Positions 8,687 to 18,560 are shown, counted from the stretch's first letter. The stretch is DNA of 64,000 nucleotides from JAAYUD01 sp963676865 (GCA_963676865.2 CAXXSS010000001.1:620001-684000); one strand, 5' to 3'. The notes: generated by a model from the letters alone, not told the origin. Numbers and translations: made by a program.

Positions 8687-9544
8687 TTATGCTTCATCAT
8701 CAGGTTCTGCATGGACGATTATCTCGCATCTCGGAATGACCATACTGATCTCTTTTTCTATTTCATCACAGATTTTGTGTGTGGTCTGTAGATCTAACTC
8801 AGATTTAAAATGCACATTTACTTTAATAAATGTATCGGCACCAGCAACTCGGATCTTTAAATCATGGTAGCTCTTTATGGCTGAATTTGATTTTAGTTTT
8901 TCCTCTACTAACTCTGTCATTCCATCCGGAACTTTATCCAATAAAATATCTATCGCTTTTTTCCCTAATTTATATGAAATATATAATACGATAAGTGCAA
9001 CGCCGAGTGCTGCAATAGCATCGGCCTTATAATACCCGAAAGTTGAAAACACCAAGCCTAGAAGGACAACTCCAGAGCTAAGAATATCTGTAGAGAAATG
9101 GACAGCATCGGCCTCCAATGCTTGACTATTGTTATGCTTGGCTGCTTTGAACAGCATTCTCGAACGACTAACATCAATGATGATTGATGTGATAACAACA
9201 ATGTAACTCCATATCGATATTTTAATATGTATCTCATCTGAAATTAATCTGATGATAGCCTCGTATATAATCCATCCGCTGGTGATTACTAATAATATTG
9301 ATTCTAAAAAAGCGGATAGATTTTCCACTTTCCCATGGCCATATTGGTGCTCTCTGTCTGCTGGTTTATCAGAGATACTTACTGAAATATACGTTATAAT
9401 CGCTGCTATTAAATCCAACAATGAATGGAGTGCTTCTGACAGAATACCCAAACTGAAGGTCAATATGCCTACAATGAATTTGAACAGTGTAAGAAACACC
9501 GCTGCCAATATAGACGACATTGCCGCTCTCTTTTTATTAATCAT
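8687..9544 (-). CDS. Cation diffusion facilitator family metal transporter
   Basis: The 285-residue protein has the CDF layout: about six membrane helices in the first 200 residues, then a cytoplasmic dimerisation domain. Metal-site motifs are visible in helix 2 (SEALHSLLDL, an HxxxD pair) and helix 5 (DAVHFSTDI, again HxxxD), and the HQYGHGKVE loop is typical of the family. It exports divalent cations such as zinc or iron in exchange for protons; the HxxxD form is common in iron/zinc and manganese members, so the metal is open. The gene stands alone, divergent from the DUF2141 operon, with repeat copy A beyond its 3' end. Confidence 0.94.
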   Translation of the reverse strand: MINKKRAAMSSILAAVFLTLFKFIVGILTFSLGILSEALHSLLDLIAAIITYISVSISDKPADREHQYGHGKVENLSAFLESILLVITSGWIIYEAIIRLISDEIHIKISIWSYIVVITSIIIDVSRSRMLFKAAKHNNSQALEADAVHFSTDILSSGVVLLGLVFSTFGYYKADAIAALGVALIVLYISYKLGKKAIDILLDKVPDGMTELVEEKLKSNSAIKSYHDLKIRVAGADTFIKVNVHFKSELDLQTTHKICDEIEKEISMVIPRCEIIVHAEPDDEA

Positions 9545-9649
9545 AAAGTTTTCTTTTGTCTGTTGAGTGGCAAATTTATGAATAATTTCTGTTAGTATAT
9601 TGTTCCATTACTATTTTTATTTTTCTCTATAAAATATTTATATATTAAT

Positions 9650-9681
9650 TTGGTTTATAAAATAAACTTGTATACATTTGC
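9650..9681 (+). promoter_or_regulatory. Promoter of the DUF2141 operon with a palindromic operator in its spacer
   Basis: TTTG at 9650-9653 and TACATTTG at 9674-9681 match the Bacteroides promoter with a 20-base spacer. GTTTATAAAATAAAC, an imperfect palindrome, occupies 9654-9668 within that spacer, so a bound regulator would block sigma contacts. Confidence 0.75.
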
Positions 9682-9733
9682 GGAGATATTAGGAGATGAA
9701 AAGGTTCTTTCATCTATTATTTTTATTCTTATG

Positions 9734-9748
9734 GTTTATATTATAAAC
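9734..9748. promoter_or_regulatory. Second palindromic candidate operator, GTTTATATTATAAAC
   Basis: A perfect 7+1+7 palindrome that differs from the spacer site at 9654-9668 by two bases. It lies downstream of the -7 box and 62 bases before the first gene, in the transcribed leader. The likely ligand is the winged-helix regulator encoded as the last gene of this operon (13130-13420); that assignment is inference. Confidence 0.65.
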
Positions 9749-9810
9749 TAATTTGTTTAACATGCTTTAGTTATACGGCCGTTGATTGAAGCAATAAAGA
9801 AAAAGGAGAT

Positions 9811-10266
9811 TTGAAAATGAATTTATGGTTAAAAGGTTTTACTCTGCTTATTTTATTTATTTGCTTTCTTACATCAACTCTGATGGGGCAAAATATGAAT
9901 ATTAAGGTTGCTAATGTCAGAAGTGATAAAGGCAATGTATTGTTGATGGTTAGTAAAGCGGTAGATGGACGTGAAAACGATACTATTGCTTCTTCTGCCG
10001 ATAAGGGTGCTCTCAAACCAATCATGAGATTACAGAAAGCTTGTAATAGCAGCGTCAATTTTGTGATTTCTATGGACGAATTGAAGAAAATGCATTCGGA
10101 TAAATTTGTCATTTCGGTGTTTCACGATGAGAATGGAAACTATAAATTGGATATGAATGAGCAACAACGTCCTATCGAAGGCTTTATTCGGCGCATGTAT
10201 TCAGTAAAGCAATGGGATCATAATGAGACTGCTCAACTGAATTTGTATTATCCAATTTCTGAATAA
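9811..10266 (+). CDS. DUF2141-family exported protein
   Basis: The 151-residue protein has a signal peptide (LLILFICFLTSTLMG) and then a compact domain with the DUF2141 hallmark VISVFHDENGNYKLDMNEQQ, followed by the glycine-rich close PIEGF. The family is found in Bacteroidetes and other Gram-negative bacteria and has no settled biochemical role; the DxNxNxxxD pattern resembles a calcium-binding loop. It is the first gene of an operon and is 16 bases ahead of an outer-membrane barrel gene, so a role at the cell surface is plausible. Confidence 0.88.
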   Translation: MKMNLWLKGFTLLILFICFLTSTLMGQNMNIKVANVRSDKGNVLLMVSKAVDGRENDTIASSADKGALKPIMRLQKACNSSVNFVISMDELKKMHSDKFVISVFHDENGNYKLDMNEQQRPIEGFIRRMYSVKQWDHNETAQLNLYYPISE

Positions 10267-10282
10267 TTTTATCTTTTTTCTT

Positions 10283-12493
10283 ATGAGTATAATGAATATT
10301 GTAGCTCTGAAGGCTAATAAGAACATAATTTTCAGTGTGTTGATGGCCTTATTCGTGCCACATGCTTACGCTGTGATGGGCACGAAGTCTAAAACGGTAG
10401 ATCTTGAACCTGAGAATAAGACTATTCTCTCTAAAGATAGCGTTGTACAATTGAATGAAGTGGTTGTCAGTACGGGACGTATTTTTAGAAAATCTGATAG
10501 ATTTGTATTTCATGTTCCCACAACGTGCATGAAAAACTCTGAAGAGCTTTTTCGGCAGTTGCCTGGCGTTTATATGAGCGACAAGGATATTTCTATTTAT
10601 GGGTCTTCCGGTACAAAAGTCTATATTGATGAGCGTGAGGTGAAACTTTCGGGAGAACCGTTAATCATATATCTTCGATCATTGTCTTCTTCGGATATCA
10701 AACGCATTGAAGTTCAGTCTATGTCGGATGCTTCGCAAGGTGCCGATTCTAAAGGCGGAATTATACATATTTATCTACGAAAGCGGACTGAAAATGGTTT
10801 TCAAAGTAATCTGACATTAGAAAGTCGCATTGCTCCTTCTTTGAAAGATTATCGTCCTTCTTTCTCTTTGATGGGACATCATCGGCGGCTAGATTATTAT
10901 GCATCGGCATCTTATATTGGCTGTATCCAAAATAAAGGAGAGGTGGATGCTAGTAGAAACTATAGTCAACCCAATTATTCTTTTTTGAGTAAGAGCCTTC
11001 TTTCTGTTCCTTCTCATTATGTTGCTACCCGGGCAAATGCTGTTTATGCTTTTGACAGTCTTAGGTCTTTGGGGGCAGAGGTCGAATATATTTCGAATTT
11101 GCAAAAACGCAATAGCGATAACCACACGATTATGAATATCGGCTCTCGTTCGTTCGAGAGTATGGGACGCTATACTCAACCAGACCAGTATCGGTTGTAT
11201 TCTGCTACAGTCAATTATCAGCAAAAGTTAGATCAAAAAGGTTCCTTATTTAAAATGTTAGCCGATTATGTTCGCAAGCGTTCAACGAGCAACAGCGACT
11301 ATAATATTAAGCAATATTGGACCAATACCGATACGATATATCGCAGTCATTTGATTTCTATTTATGATGTCGCTTCGACAGATTTATCATTGAAGAAGTG
11401 CATTCAGCCTAACAAGACCTTTGTGGCGGGAATAAAGTATACGTATACGGACATGAACGATCATTCCAACTATGAGAGTTTGAAATTGCAGCAGTGGAGT
11501 AATCTGCCTGAGTTTGCTTACCGATTGCATTATACAGAACATATTGCTGCCGGATATTTGACGTATGGTACTCGTTGGAATCGTTGTTCAGCCGATCTTG
11601 GTTTACGTACGGAATATACAAAAACCGTGAATCATGCGCTGCATAAAAGTAATAGTTATATAGATTTTTATCCATTTATTACTTTCAACTATGCATTCGA
11701 TCAGATTCAACGTTGGATGTTGTCTTGTCAGTTTGCTCGCAATATAGAGCGTCCAGGCTTCTATGCTCTTAATCCTATTCGTATACAGACCTCAGAATAT
11801 AACTACCAGATAGGTAACCCCTTATTGAAACCTACTTATATTAATAAGGTGAGTGCAACATTGATTTATGATTATCGCTACACCCTGTCTATTGGTTGTA
11901 ATATGCATCATGATCTGATCCGGGAGTTTTGCAAACAAGATGATGAGAATCCCCAAGTGTCGTATATTACTTACGTGAATCATCACAGAGAGAATCATTG
12001 GTTTGTCAATTTAAACGTTCCGTTGCAACCTTTTGTATGGTTGAATCTGACGAACAATATTACTGCCGTACGACAGTGCATTCAGACCAACCCCGGCGAT
12101 GCTTATAGCAATCATTATTTATTCTTTATACATTCGGTTGCCGAATTTCGGTTATCTTCTTCTCTATCGGCTGAGTGGGAGTACAATTTTCACAATAAGC
12201 TTTATTCGGGCAATAGTCAAGTCTATTCTCATCAGCTTCTGAATTTTGCATTAAAAAAGAAATGGAAAGAAGGGAAGTGGATCTCTACATTGGGTGTTGA
12301 TAATATATTTAACGTGCGTGATAAATACGGCAGCCATATAGATGCTTATACTATAAATACGGCATACCGTTTGGCTTCTAATGGAAGAATGTTTAAATTT
12401 GCAGTTGCGTGGAACTTTAATTCCGGCGTAAAAGTGAAACGTCACTTGTTGGAAAATAGTTCTTCTAGCGAACGCAACCGCTTCAATAAATAA
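10283..12493 (+). CDS. TonB-receptor-like outer-membrane beta-barrel protein
   Basis: The 736-residue protein has a signal peptide (about 1-30), a plug-like domain starting at LNEVVVSTGR and containing LFRQLPGVYMSD and IKRIEVQSM, and a long barrel of alternating strands (outer-membrane beta-barrel family 3). Unlike many relatives it has no carboxypeptidase-like regulatory domain before the plug, so it is shorter than a SusC protein. It has no SusD partner. It lies second in an operon with a DUF2141 protein, a membrane protein and a winged-helix regulator. Substrate unknown. Confidence 0.9.
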   Translation: MSIMNIVALKANKNIIFSVLMALFVPHAYAVMGTKSKTVDLEPENKTILSKDSVVQLNEVVVSTGRIFRKSDRFVFHVPTTCMKNSEELFRQLPGVYMSDKDISIYGSSGTKVYIDEREVKLSGEPLIIYLRSLSSSDIKRIEVQSMSDASQGADSKGGIIHIYLRKRTENGFQSNLTLESRIAPSLKDYRPSFSLMGHHRRLDYYASASYIGCIQNKGEVDASRNYSQPNYSFLSKSLLSVPSHYVATRANAVYAFDSLRSLGAEVEYISNLQKRNSDNHTIMNIGSRSFESMGRYTQPDQYRLYSATVNYQQKLDQKGSLFKMLADYVRKRSTSNSDYNIKQYWTNTDTIYRSHLISIYDVASTDLSLKKCIQPNKTFVAGIKYTYTDMNDHSNYESLKLQQWSNLPEFAYRLHYTEHIAAGYLTYGTRWNRCSADLGLRTEYTKTVNHALHKSNSYIDFYPFITFNYAFDQIQRWMLSCQFARNIERPGFYALNPIRIQTSEYNYQIGNPLLKPTYINKVSATLIYDYRYTLSIGCNMHHDLIREFCKQDDENPQVSYITYVNHHRENHWFVNLNVPLQPFVWLNLTNNITAVRQCIQTNPGDAYSNHYLFFIHSVAEFRLSSSLSAEWEYNFHNKLYSGNSQVYSHQLLNFALKKKWKEGKWISTLGVDNIFNVRDKYGSHIDAYTINTAYRLASNGRMFKFAVAWNFNSGVKVKRHLLENSSSSERNRFNK

Positions 12494-12521
12494 TAATCAG
12501 TTATCTAAAAGAAAATTTATT

Positions 12522-13136
12522 ATGGAAGAAAAGGTGTTAACAGAGAAAGAAAGTTTAGAACTTATCTCTCAAATGATTCAAGCCACAAAGAAGAATAGAC
12601 CTGTTAGTCCGGGCAAAGAACTTTTGTATTGGGGATATTTTACTTCTATTTTGGCATTAACCATTTATTTGCTGATTAATTTTACCTCGTCCGGTATTTG
12701 GTCGTGGGGATGGATGCTTATGTTTGTCTTTTGGGGATTTTCTTTTTTTGTGCATAAAAGAAAGAAGACTGTTGTTACTTATATTGATAAAACAATCGGG
12801 CAAGTTTGGCAAGTATTGGGGTGGATGTTTGTCATTACCTTTTGGGTGGTTGCGATCTTTGGCGCTATTTATGGACGCGAAGATTTTATATTGATGATGC
12901 CTCTATCTCTTTTGTATTGTGGCTTAGGAGTGTCTATCACAGGCATCGTTGTTCGCGAGCCTTGTATGATTTATCCTCCGCTCCTTTCATTCACTATTTG
13001 TTTTTATATGCTCCAAATGTTGGTTATCGGTCATTATCCTACTAATTTATGGAATTTACTATTTGGTCTTTCTTTTGTTGTGACGTATATCATTCCAGGG
13101 CATATGATGAATAAAAAATCGAAAGTAAAATGTTAA
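12522..13136 (+). CDS. Polytopic inner-membrane protein of unknown function
   Basis: The 204-residue protein has a charged N-terminal helix (ESLELISQMIQATKKNR) and then about six membrane helices. It overlaps the next gene, a winged-helix regulator, by 7 bases, so the two are translationally coupled. Membrane proteins of this kind often travel with a small regulator in Bacteroidetes; whether it modulates the regulator or is merely regulated by it cannot be told from the sequence. Confidence 0.85.
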   Translation: MEEKVLTEKESLELISQMIQATKKNRPVSPGKELLYWGYFTSILALTIYLLINFTSSGIWSWGWMLMFVFWGFSFFVHKRKKTVVTYIDKTIGQVWQVLGWMFVITFWVVAIFGAIYGREDFILMMPLSLLYCGLGVSITGIVVREPCMIYPPLLSFTICFYMLQMLVIGHYPTNLWNLLFGLSFVVTYIIPGHMMNKKSKVKC

Positions 13137-13420
13137 GAGATTTAGATCCGTTACTTCATTCGCAGTTGCGTTTGGCTGTCGTTTCAATCTTAATGTCAGT
13201 TGAAGAAGCGGATTTCGTCTTTCTGAAAGAAAAGACCAATTCTACGGCAGGCAATCTGAGCGTTCAGTTGGAAAAGCTCTCAGAGGCCGGTTATATTGAA
13301 GCGAATAGGACTTTAGAAGGAAGACGAACTCGTACGGTATGTAAAATGACAGAGAAAGGGCGCCAAGCTTTTGCCTGCTATATCGATACGCTGAAAGATT
13401 ATTTGAACGTGGGTAAGTAG
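13130..13420 (+). CDS. Winged-helix transcriptional regulator (HTH_34/MarR-like, small)
   Basis: The 96-residue protein is essentially one winged helix-turn-helix: recognition region FVFLKEKTNSTAGNLSVQLE, then the wing LEGRRTRTVCKMTEKGRQAF, and a short C-terminal helix. This resembles the small regulators that use the wing motif R-T-x-x-x-T-x-x-G. Its ATG overlaps the stop of the membrane-protein gene. As the last gene of the operon it is a good candidate to bind the GTTTATAnnATAAAC palindromes at the operon's promoter, giving autoregulation. Confidence 0.9.
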   Translation: MLRDLDPLLHSQLRLAVVSILMSVEEADFVFLKEKTNSTAGNLSVQLEKLSEAGYIEANRTLEGRRTRTVCKMTEKGRQAFACYIDTLKDYLNVGK

Positions 13421-13439
13421 CACCCACGTTCAACAAGTT

Positions 13440-14075
13440 TCATTCTCCTGTTTTGTCCTTCAATGTGGGTAGCAATTTACCATATCCTTTCAGTATATCC
13501 AATGTCTTTTTGCGAATGCTGTTCTGTTTAAAGTCCCAGAATCTCTTTTCGAAGAAAAACATGAGATCCATGCCGCTAATATTTCCTCCATTAACATACA
13601 AACCGCTGTGTCCCAACTGAAGTCCTCGCAACCCTTTCTCACCGGCAATTTTAGAAGTGATGCTCGCTGCTAGTGTTGTTGCCCTCGATTGATCTGTATA
13701 ATGCTGTGGTCCGGTGAGCGGTTCCCATTGTCCGTTCACTTGGACTAGTTTGCAATGGAATATCGGATCCCAATTGTAGGGCGTACTGGCTTTGTAGGGT
13801 GTCATTGTCAACACAATCTTTTTACCGGCATTCTGCGGTAATGTCTCATCAGGACCGATATTATTGATTTGTATCGGTTCCAACAATGGATTGTTGATGA
13901 TGTGATTATCGAAGTGAATGTTCTGAAGTTCATTTTTGTTGAGTTGTATTTCTTTCTTATCGTTCAGTATACGGTTCAACTTTAATGAATCGGATTTACT
14001 CCATTGTGCTTTAACCGATGCCGTAAAAAGGCATAATAATAGCACTATTATTATTTCTTTTTCTCTATTTGACAT
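13440..14075 (-). CDS. Exported protein, DUF4858-like
   Basis: The 211-residue protein has a signal peptide (IIIVLLLCLFTASVKAQ) and a mature part beginning WSKSDSLKLNRILNDKKEIQLN. The N-terminal pattern and the block GLQLGHSGLYVNGGNISGMDLM recall DUF4858, a Bacteroidales-restricted family without known function. It is the last of four minus-strand genes headed by an ECF sigma factor (16237), with gaps of 11 to 23 bases, so it probably belongs to that operon. Confidence 0.8.
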   Translation of the reverse strand: MSNREKEIIIVLLLCLFTASVKAQWSKSDSLKLNRILNDKKEIQLNKNELQNIHFDNHIINNPLLEPIQINNIGPDETLPQNAGKKIVLTMTPYKASTPYNWDPIFHCKLVQVNGQWEPLTGPQHYTDQSRATTLAASITSKIAGEKGLRGLQLGHSGLYVNGGNISGMDLMFFFEKRFWDFKQNSIRKKTLDILKGYGKLLPTLKDKTGE

Positions 14076-14098
14076 AAAATGTTATCCTGAGTTTCTTT

Positions 14099-14635
14099 TT
14101 ACCACCACCTGTATCCACTACTACAAAGCGGGTTGTTGTAGCATGCTTCGATAGTCCACATCGTTTTGCTGTGGTGCTTTGCATGTTCTTCCCACCAACT
14201 GCGGTAGCGATTGGCTGCATCTTTTAATTCATTGTCGCTCAAAAAATAAATGGCTTCATAGTTCTCGGCATTTGCCACTACCATATGGCATCCTTTTGAT
14301 GCACCGTGTCCCAAGCGGATGCTTTCTACTATCCACAGCATGCATTCACCCAATCTTATTTTTGTTTCGTAAGCAGTAGAAGCTGTTGGGGGCATAGGAA
14401 AAGACGGTATCACCGAGGTATCGGAAGCGTATTTCAATAATGCTGGAATATCGTCTTCTGTAAACAACGGAACTTCGACAAAACCTTGCGGACTCTTTGT
14501 TTGATAAGTGCCCGATTTTAATTGTTTGACAAAAGTTTCAACGTCCGGATGATTGTAGTTCACCTTATCATCGTTGCAATTGCTTAATGTTATAATGGCT
14601 ATGATAGCTACCAATATATAAAGTGCTTTTTTCAT
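14099..14635 (-). CDS. DUF4943-like lipoprotein
   Basis: The 178-residue protein begins with a lipoprotein signal ending in ITLSNC (acylated cysteine at about 20). The mature part holds a helical domain with the blocks HPDVETFVKQLKSGTY, FTEDDIPALLKYASDT and DAANRYRSWWEEH, recalling DUF4943. The WW pair with regularly spaced charged residues is typical of the family, whose function is unknown. It sits between the sigma-linked membrane protein and the DUF4858-like gene, consistent with one transcription unit acting at the envelope. Confidence 0.8.
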   Translation of the reverse strand: MKKALYILVAIIAIITLSNCNDDKVNYNHPDVETFVKQLKSGTYQTKSPQGFVEVPLFTEDDIPALLKYASDTSVIPSFPMPPTASTAYETKIRLGECMLWIVESIRLGHGASKGCHMVVANAENYEAIYFLSDNELKDAANRYRSWWEEHAKHHSKTMWTIEACYNNPLCSSGYRWW

Positions 14636-14646
14636 AGTGCCGGTAT

Positions 14647-15717
14647 TTAGAAGTTCATACAGAGACCGCTTTGCAAACTAAAAGCATTGCTTTTTTCAGT
14701 TCTATAAGATGTATATTTCGATTCGTTGTTAAAATAATGTGTTATTGCAGGCTCCGCAAAAATGGCTATTTTGTTGTTCAAATGATAACGAACACCTACT
14801 CCTGCCATAGCTGTAAACTGTATATTTTCATTGGCCGAACTATGTGTAGCCGCTATACATTTATCTGCCGAGCCGCCTACTGTAGCATAGAAATCTACTT
14901 TTGAAAGTCTGGCAATTGTTGCATTAACTTTAACGGGAATACTGAGATAATGCAGCGTTTGCGCGTCAGAGTGCATATAAGTGTATTTTATGCCCGATTC
15001 AACAGCCAGCCAATCATTGAGTTGCCTTTCCAGTGTAATAGAACCGCCTGTAGGCATTTCAAATTCGCCGCTGGCAGGCATCGCCAAGTTCAGAGCAGCT
15101 TTGAGTGCCCATCGTTTGTTCGAGTTATTGTTGGCAGCCATCAGTTTATCGGTTGTCTGAGTATTATTATCTGTGCTATTACCCAGTCCTCCGGCTTGCC
15201 ATGTATTGTTGTTGCGATTGTCCGATGTATTGTCGGCATAGGTTCCATTATCTCTTACTCTCACTGTCATGTGAACAGTGACGGTAACGGTAGAGTCGTT
15301 GTCGCTTTCTTCAGGCTGTTGCTCTTTCGTACTTGTGCAGCGGTTGCTTGATGCCATTCTCGAAACTCTTACCTGGGTAGCGCTTGGAGTCTGTTTGGGT
15401 TCTATTTCAAGTTTCTGTTTTGAAGGAGCCACTCGCGACATGGATGCCGCAACTTTTGCAATAATCTGATTTGTATTGTTACTTTTGGGTATGAAGAAAA
15501 AAGCGGCCGACGCTGCACCTATTATCAATAGCACCGATGCTGCCGATACGGTGCGGTAGAATATAAGCTTGCGCCGTCTCTTCTCACTAAGAGAGACATC
15601 ATTTTGTATGCTTTCCCAAAAACCGTCGCGTGGCGTAATCTCTGCATCCCCCAGATGGTGCGTGCAGAATAATTGGGTCAATTCATCGTTTTCTTTCTTT
15701 ATCATTTCTATACTCAT
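14647..15717 (-). CDS. Membrane-anchored probable anti-sigma protein with C-terminal barrel-like domain
   Basis: The 356-residue protein has a cytoplasmic N-terminus of about 50 residues, one membrane helix (TVSAASVLLIIGAASAAFFF), a low-complexity Ser/Thr/Asn-rich linker (about 75-205), and a C-terminal part with alternating strands like PorT/OmpA-type outer-membrane barrels (WALKAALNLAMPASG, VGVRYHLNNKIAIFAEPAI). Its start overlaps the ECF sigma stop by 35 bases, the usual placement of an anti-sigma gene. The N-terminal region plus one helix would be the sigma-binding half; the rest would reach into the periplasm. The anti-sigma role is inferred from position and topology, not from a recognised zinc motif. 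Confidence 0.78.
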   Translation of the reverse strand: MSIEMIKKENDELTQLFCTHHLGDAEITPRDGFWESIQNDVSLSEKRRRKLIFYRTVSAASVLLIIGAASAAFFFIPKSNNTNQIIAKVAASMSRVAPSKQKLEIEPKQTPSATQVRVSRMASSNRCTSTKEQQPEESDNDSTVTVTVHMTVRVRDNGTYADNTSDNRNNNTWQAGGLGNSTDNNTQTTDKLMAANNNSNKRWALKAALNLAMPASGEFEMPTGGSITLERQLNDWLAVESGIKYTYMHSDAQTLHYLSIPVKVNATIARLSKVDFYATVGGSADKCIAATHSSANENIQFTAMAGVGVRYHLNNKIAIFAEPAITHYFNNESKYTSYRTEKSNAFSLQSGLCMNF

Positions 15718-16237
15718 TAATACGGTTCGCTAACAAATACTTGGCGTAATGTAATTGCGATATCGACGAATGTTCTTTAATACCTAGCAGCTCAGCTATT
15801 TCCTTGTGTGCTTTGTGTTCAAAGACAACAAGATTGAATACTGTGCGGCAGCCCTCAGGCAGTTCGGCAATAAATTTCATCAATCGTTGTTCGCTTAACG
15901 TTTCGTCGGCAGGTGCTTCAACAAGCTCAGGCACATCAGGAATTTCTTCTTCCGGAACGAAAAGCCGTTCTTTTAGTTGCTTTTTCCTCAAGTAGTCGAT
16001 AGCTTGCGCCATTGCCACTTTAGTGAGCCATGTTGAAAGAGATGATTCTCCGCGGTACGTAAATCGAGTAAAGATTTTGACAAACGCGTCGTGCAGAACA
16101 TCGTGCGCCGCTTCCATATCGCCCGTATATCGGTAACATATAGCCAATAACTGCTTGGAATAGGTAGTGTAAAGTTGCTTTCGGGCTGAATTATCTCCCT
16201 CCCGACAGCCTTTTATTAGTTGTCTTTCCTTTTCCAA
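15683..16237 (-). CDS. ECF RNA polymerase sigma factor
   Basis: The 184-residue protein has region 2 (YRYTGDMEAAHDVLHDAFVK, then STWLTKVAMAQAIDYLRKK) and region 4 with LPEGCRTVFNLVVFEHKAHK and a helix-turn-helix (EIAELLGIKEHSSISQL). It heads a four-gene minus-strand unit whose other members are a membrane-anchored barrel-like protein, a lipoprotein and an exported protein, so it probably controls an envelope response. The long overlap with the next gene implies coupled translation. Confidence 0.93.
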   Translation of the reverse strand: MEKERQLIKGCREGDNSARKQLYTTYSKQLLAICYRYTGDMEAAHDVLHDAFVKIFTRFTYRGESSLSTWLTKVAMAQAIDYLRKKQLKERLFVPEEEIPDVPELVEAPADETLSEQRLMKFIAELPEGCRTVFNLVVFEHKAHKEIAELLGIKEHSSISQLHYAKYLLANRINEYRNDKERKR

Positions 16238-16449
16238 TATTACGAATATTACTCGACTCGGGGCTTTTACTGCGCCGTTCGATAGTTTGACGTACGACTA
16301 TTTGAAATGTTGCAAAGAAAAGTCGATTATTTTACGTTTTTTTCGAAAGTTCTTTGCATTTAACACTTAATAGACATTTAATCAGAGGTTTCATGCCGTG
16401 TTATTGTTGGCAAAGTTAATAATTATTTTTATCAATGCTCCTTTTTTCC

Positions 16450-16457
16450 TACTTTTG
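16450..16457 (+). promoter_or_regulatory. -7 box of rlmH
   Basis: TACTTTTG lies 24 bases before the rlmH ATG and fits the Bacteroides -7 consensus; the -33 element is weak. The short leader implies little room for regulation. Confidence 0.55.
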
Positions 16458-16481
16458 TAGACGAATAGCATTATTTAATCG

Positions 16482-16955
16482 ATGAAAGCTTTATTATTGG
16501 TAGTAGGGAAGACTGTCGACTCGCGTATCCAAGCGCTTGTAGACGATTATAAAGAGAGGTTGAAGCATTATCTGCCTTTCGAAATGTGTGTCATACCCGA
16601 ACTTAAAGCAACCAAAAACTTTTCATTCGACCAACAGAAAGAAAAGGAAGGTGAACTGTTGATGAAGTTTTTTCAAGCCGGCGACACGATTGTACTTCTT
16701 GACGAAAATGGTAAGGAATTTAAATCCACCGAATTTGCATGGTGGATGCAGAAAAAACAAAATACGGTCTCTAAACGGCTTGTGTTTGTCATTGGCGGTC
16801 CTTATGGCTTTTCTCCTACTGTTTATGGTAAAGCTAATGATAAGATTTCTCTTTCGCGAATGACCTTCTCCCATCAAATGGTGCGGTTAGTCTTTATTGA
16901 ACAGCTCTACCGAGCTATGACTATATTGCAAGGAGAGCCATACCATCACGAATAA
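16482..16955 (+). CDS. rlmH: Ribosomal RNA large subunit methyltransferase H
   Basis: The enzyme methylates N3 of pseudouridine 1915 in helix 69 of 23S rRNA, using S-adenosylmethionine, on the assembled 70S ribosome. The 157 residues match the family length. The SPOUT-fold signature is clear: the cofactor loop VIGGPYGF, then SLSRMTFSHQMVRLVFIEQL and the C-terminal YRAMTILQGEPYHHE. It is transcribed alone. A gene-free stretch with a palindromic repeat follows it. Confidence 0.97.
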   Translation: MKALLLVVGKTVDSRIQALVDDYKERLKHYLPFEMCVIPELKATKNFSFDQQKEKEGELLMKFFQAGDTIVLLDENGKEFKSTEFAWWMQKKQNTVSKRLVFVIGGPYGFSPTVYGKANDKISLSRMTFSHQMVRLVFIEQLYRAMTILQGEPYHHE

Positions 16956-17103
16956 TATTGCTTTACGGCATCAAATCTTAGTGAATTTGGTGATATATTG
17001 CTTCATACTATTCGACATGCAATGGTGTATACCCGAAAAATGAAAACAGTTTATCGCTGATAATTAAACGAATAGATGCTATAAAAAGAACATCTATATC
17101 CTG

Positions 17104-17199
17104 CAAAATTGTCGTATGTTAGTTTTCTCGGTGACGTCCTTAAGTTTTTTTGAAAACATATGGACGAAAATATTTTTAGGAGCATATGTCGTTTTGAGG
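17104..17199. repeat. Palindromic intergenic repeat, first copy
   Basis: Begins CAAAATTGTCGTATGTTAG and runs about 96 bases. It matches 36149-36243 at roughly 85 percent by eye. GTGACGTCC and a partner near 17158-17166 (ATATGGACG) face each other across a T-run; in this copy the left arm is less perfect than at 36 kb. It lies between the converging ends of rlmH and ald. Confidence 0.8.
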
Positions 17200-17256
17200 A
17201 TTAAAGATACATTGTGTCACAGTGTTTTTTGGGCGCTATGGTGAATATAAAACTAG

Positions 17257-17292
17257 AAAGGAGAAGATCACTCTCATGTGATCTTCTCCTTT
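17257..17292. terminator. Bidirectional terminator between rlmH and ald
   Basis: GGAGAAGATCAC and GTGATCTTCTCC form a perfect 12-base-pair stem around a 6-base loop, flanked by A-rich and T-rich runs. It lies just beyond the ald stop and would end that minus-strand transcript, and could also end rlmH. Confidence 0.9.
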
Positions 17293-17317
17293 TAATTATA
17301 TCTATTTGTTATATCTC

Positions 17318-18430
<1,113 letters not shown>

Positions 18431-18526
18431 AATTTTCTTTTATTTTAGAGTTAAACATGGTGCAATATTACAGAAAAATTAAATTCAATATCCAATTTTT
18501 TATGTTTTTTTTCGCTATATATTCAG

Positions 18527-18534
18527 TATATTTG
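18527..18534 (+). promoter_or_regulatory. -7 box of the M23 peptidase gene
   Basis: TATATTTG fits the Bacteroides -7 consensus. Because it ends three bases before the upstream GTG at 18537, transcription would begin around that codon, which favours the ATG at 18561 as the true start. Confidence 0.6.
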
Positions 18535-18560
18535 CAGTGTCAAACGATGGAAATAATAAA

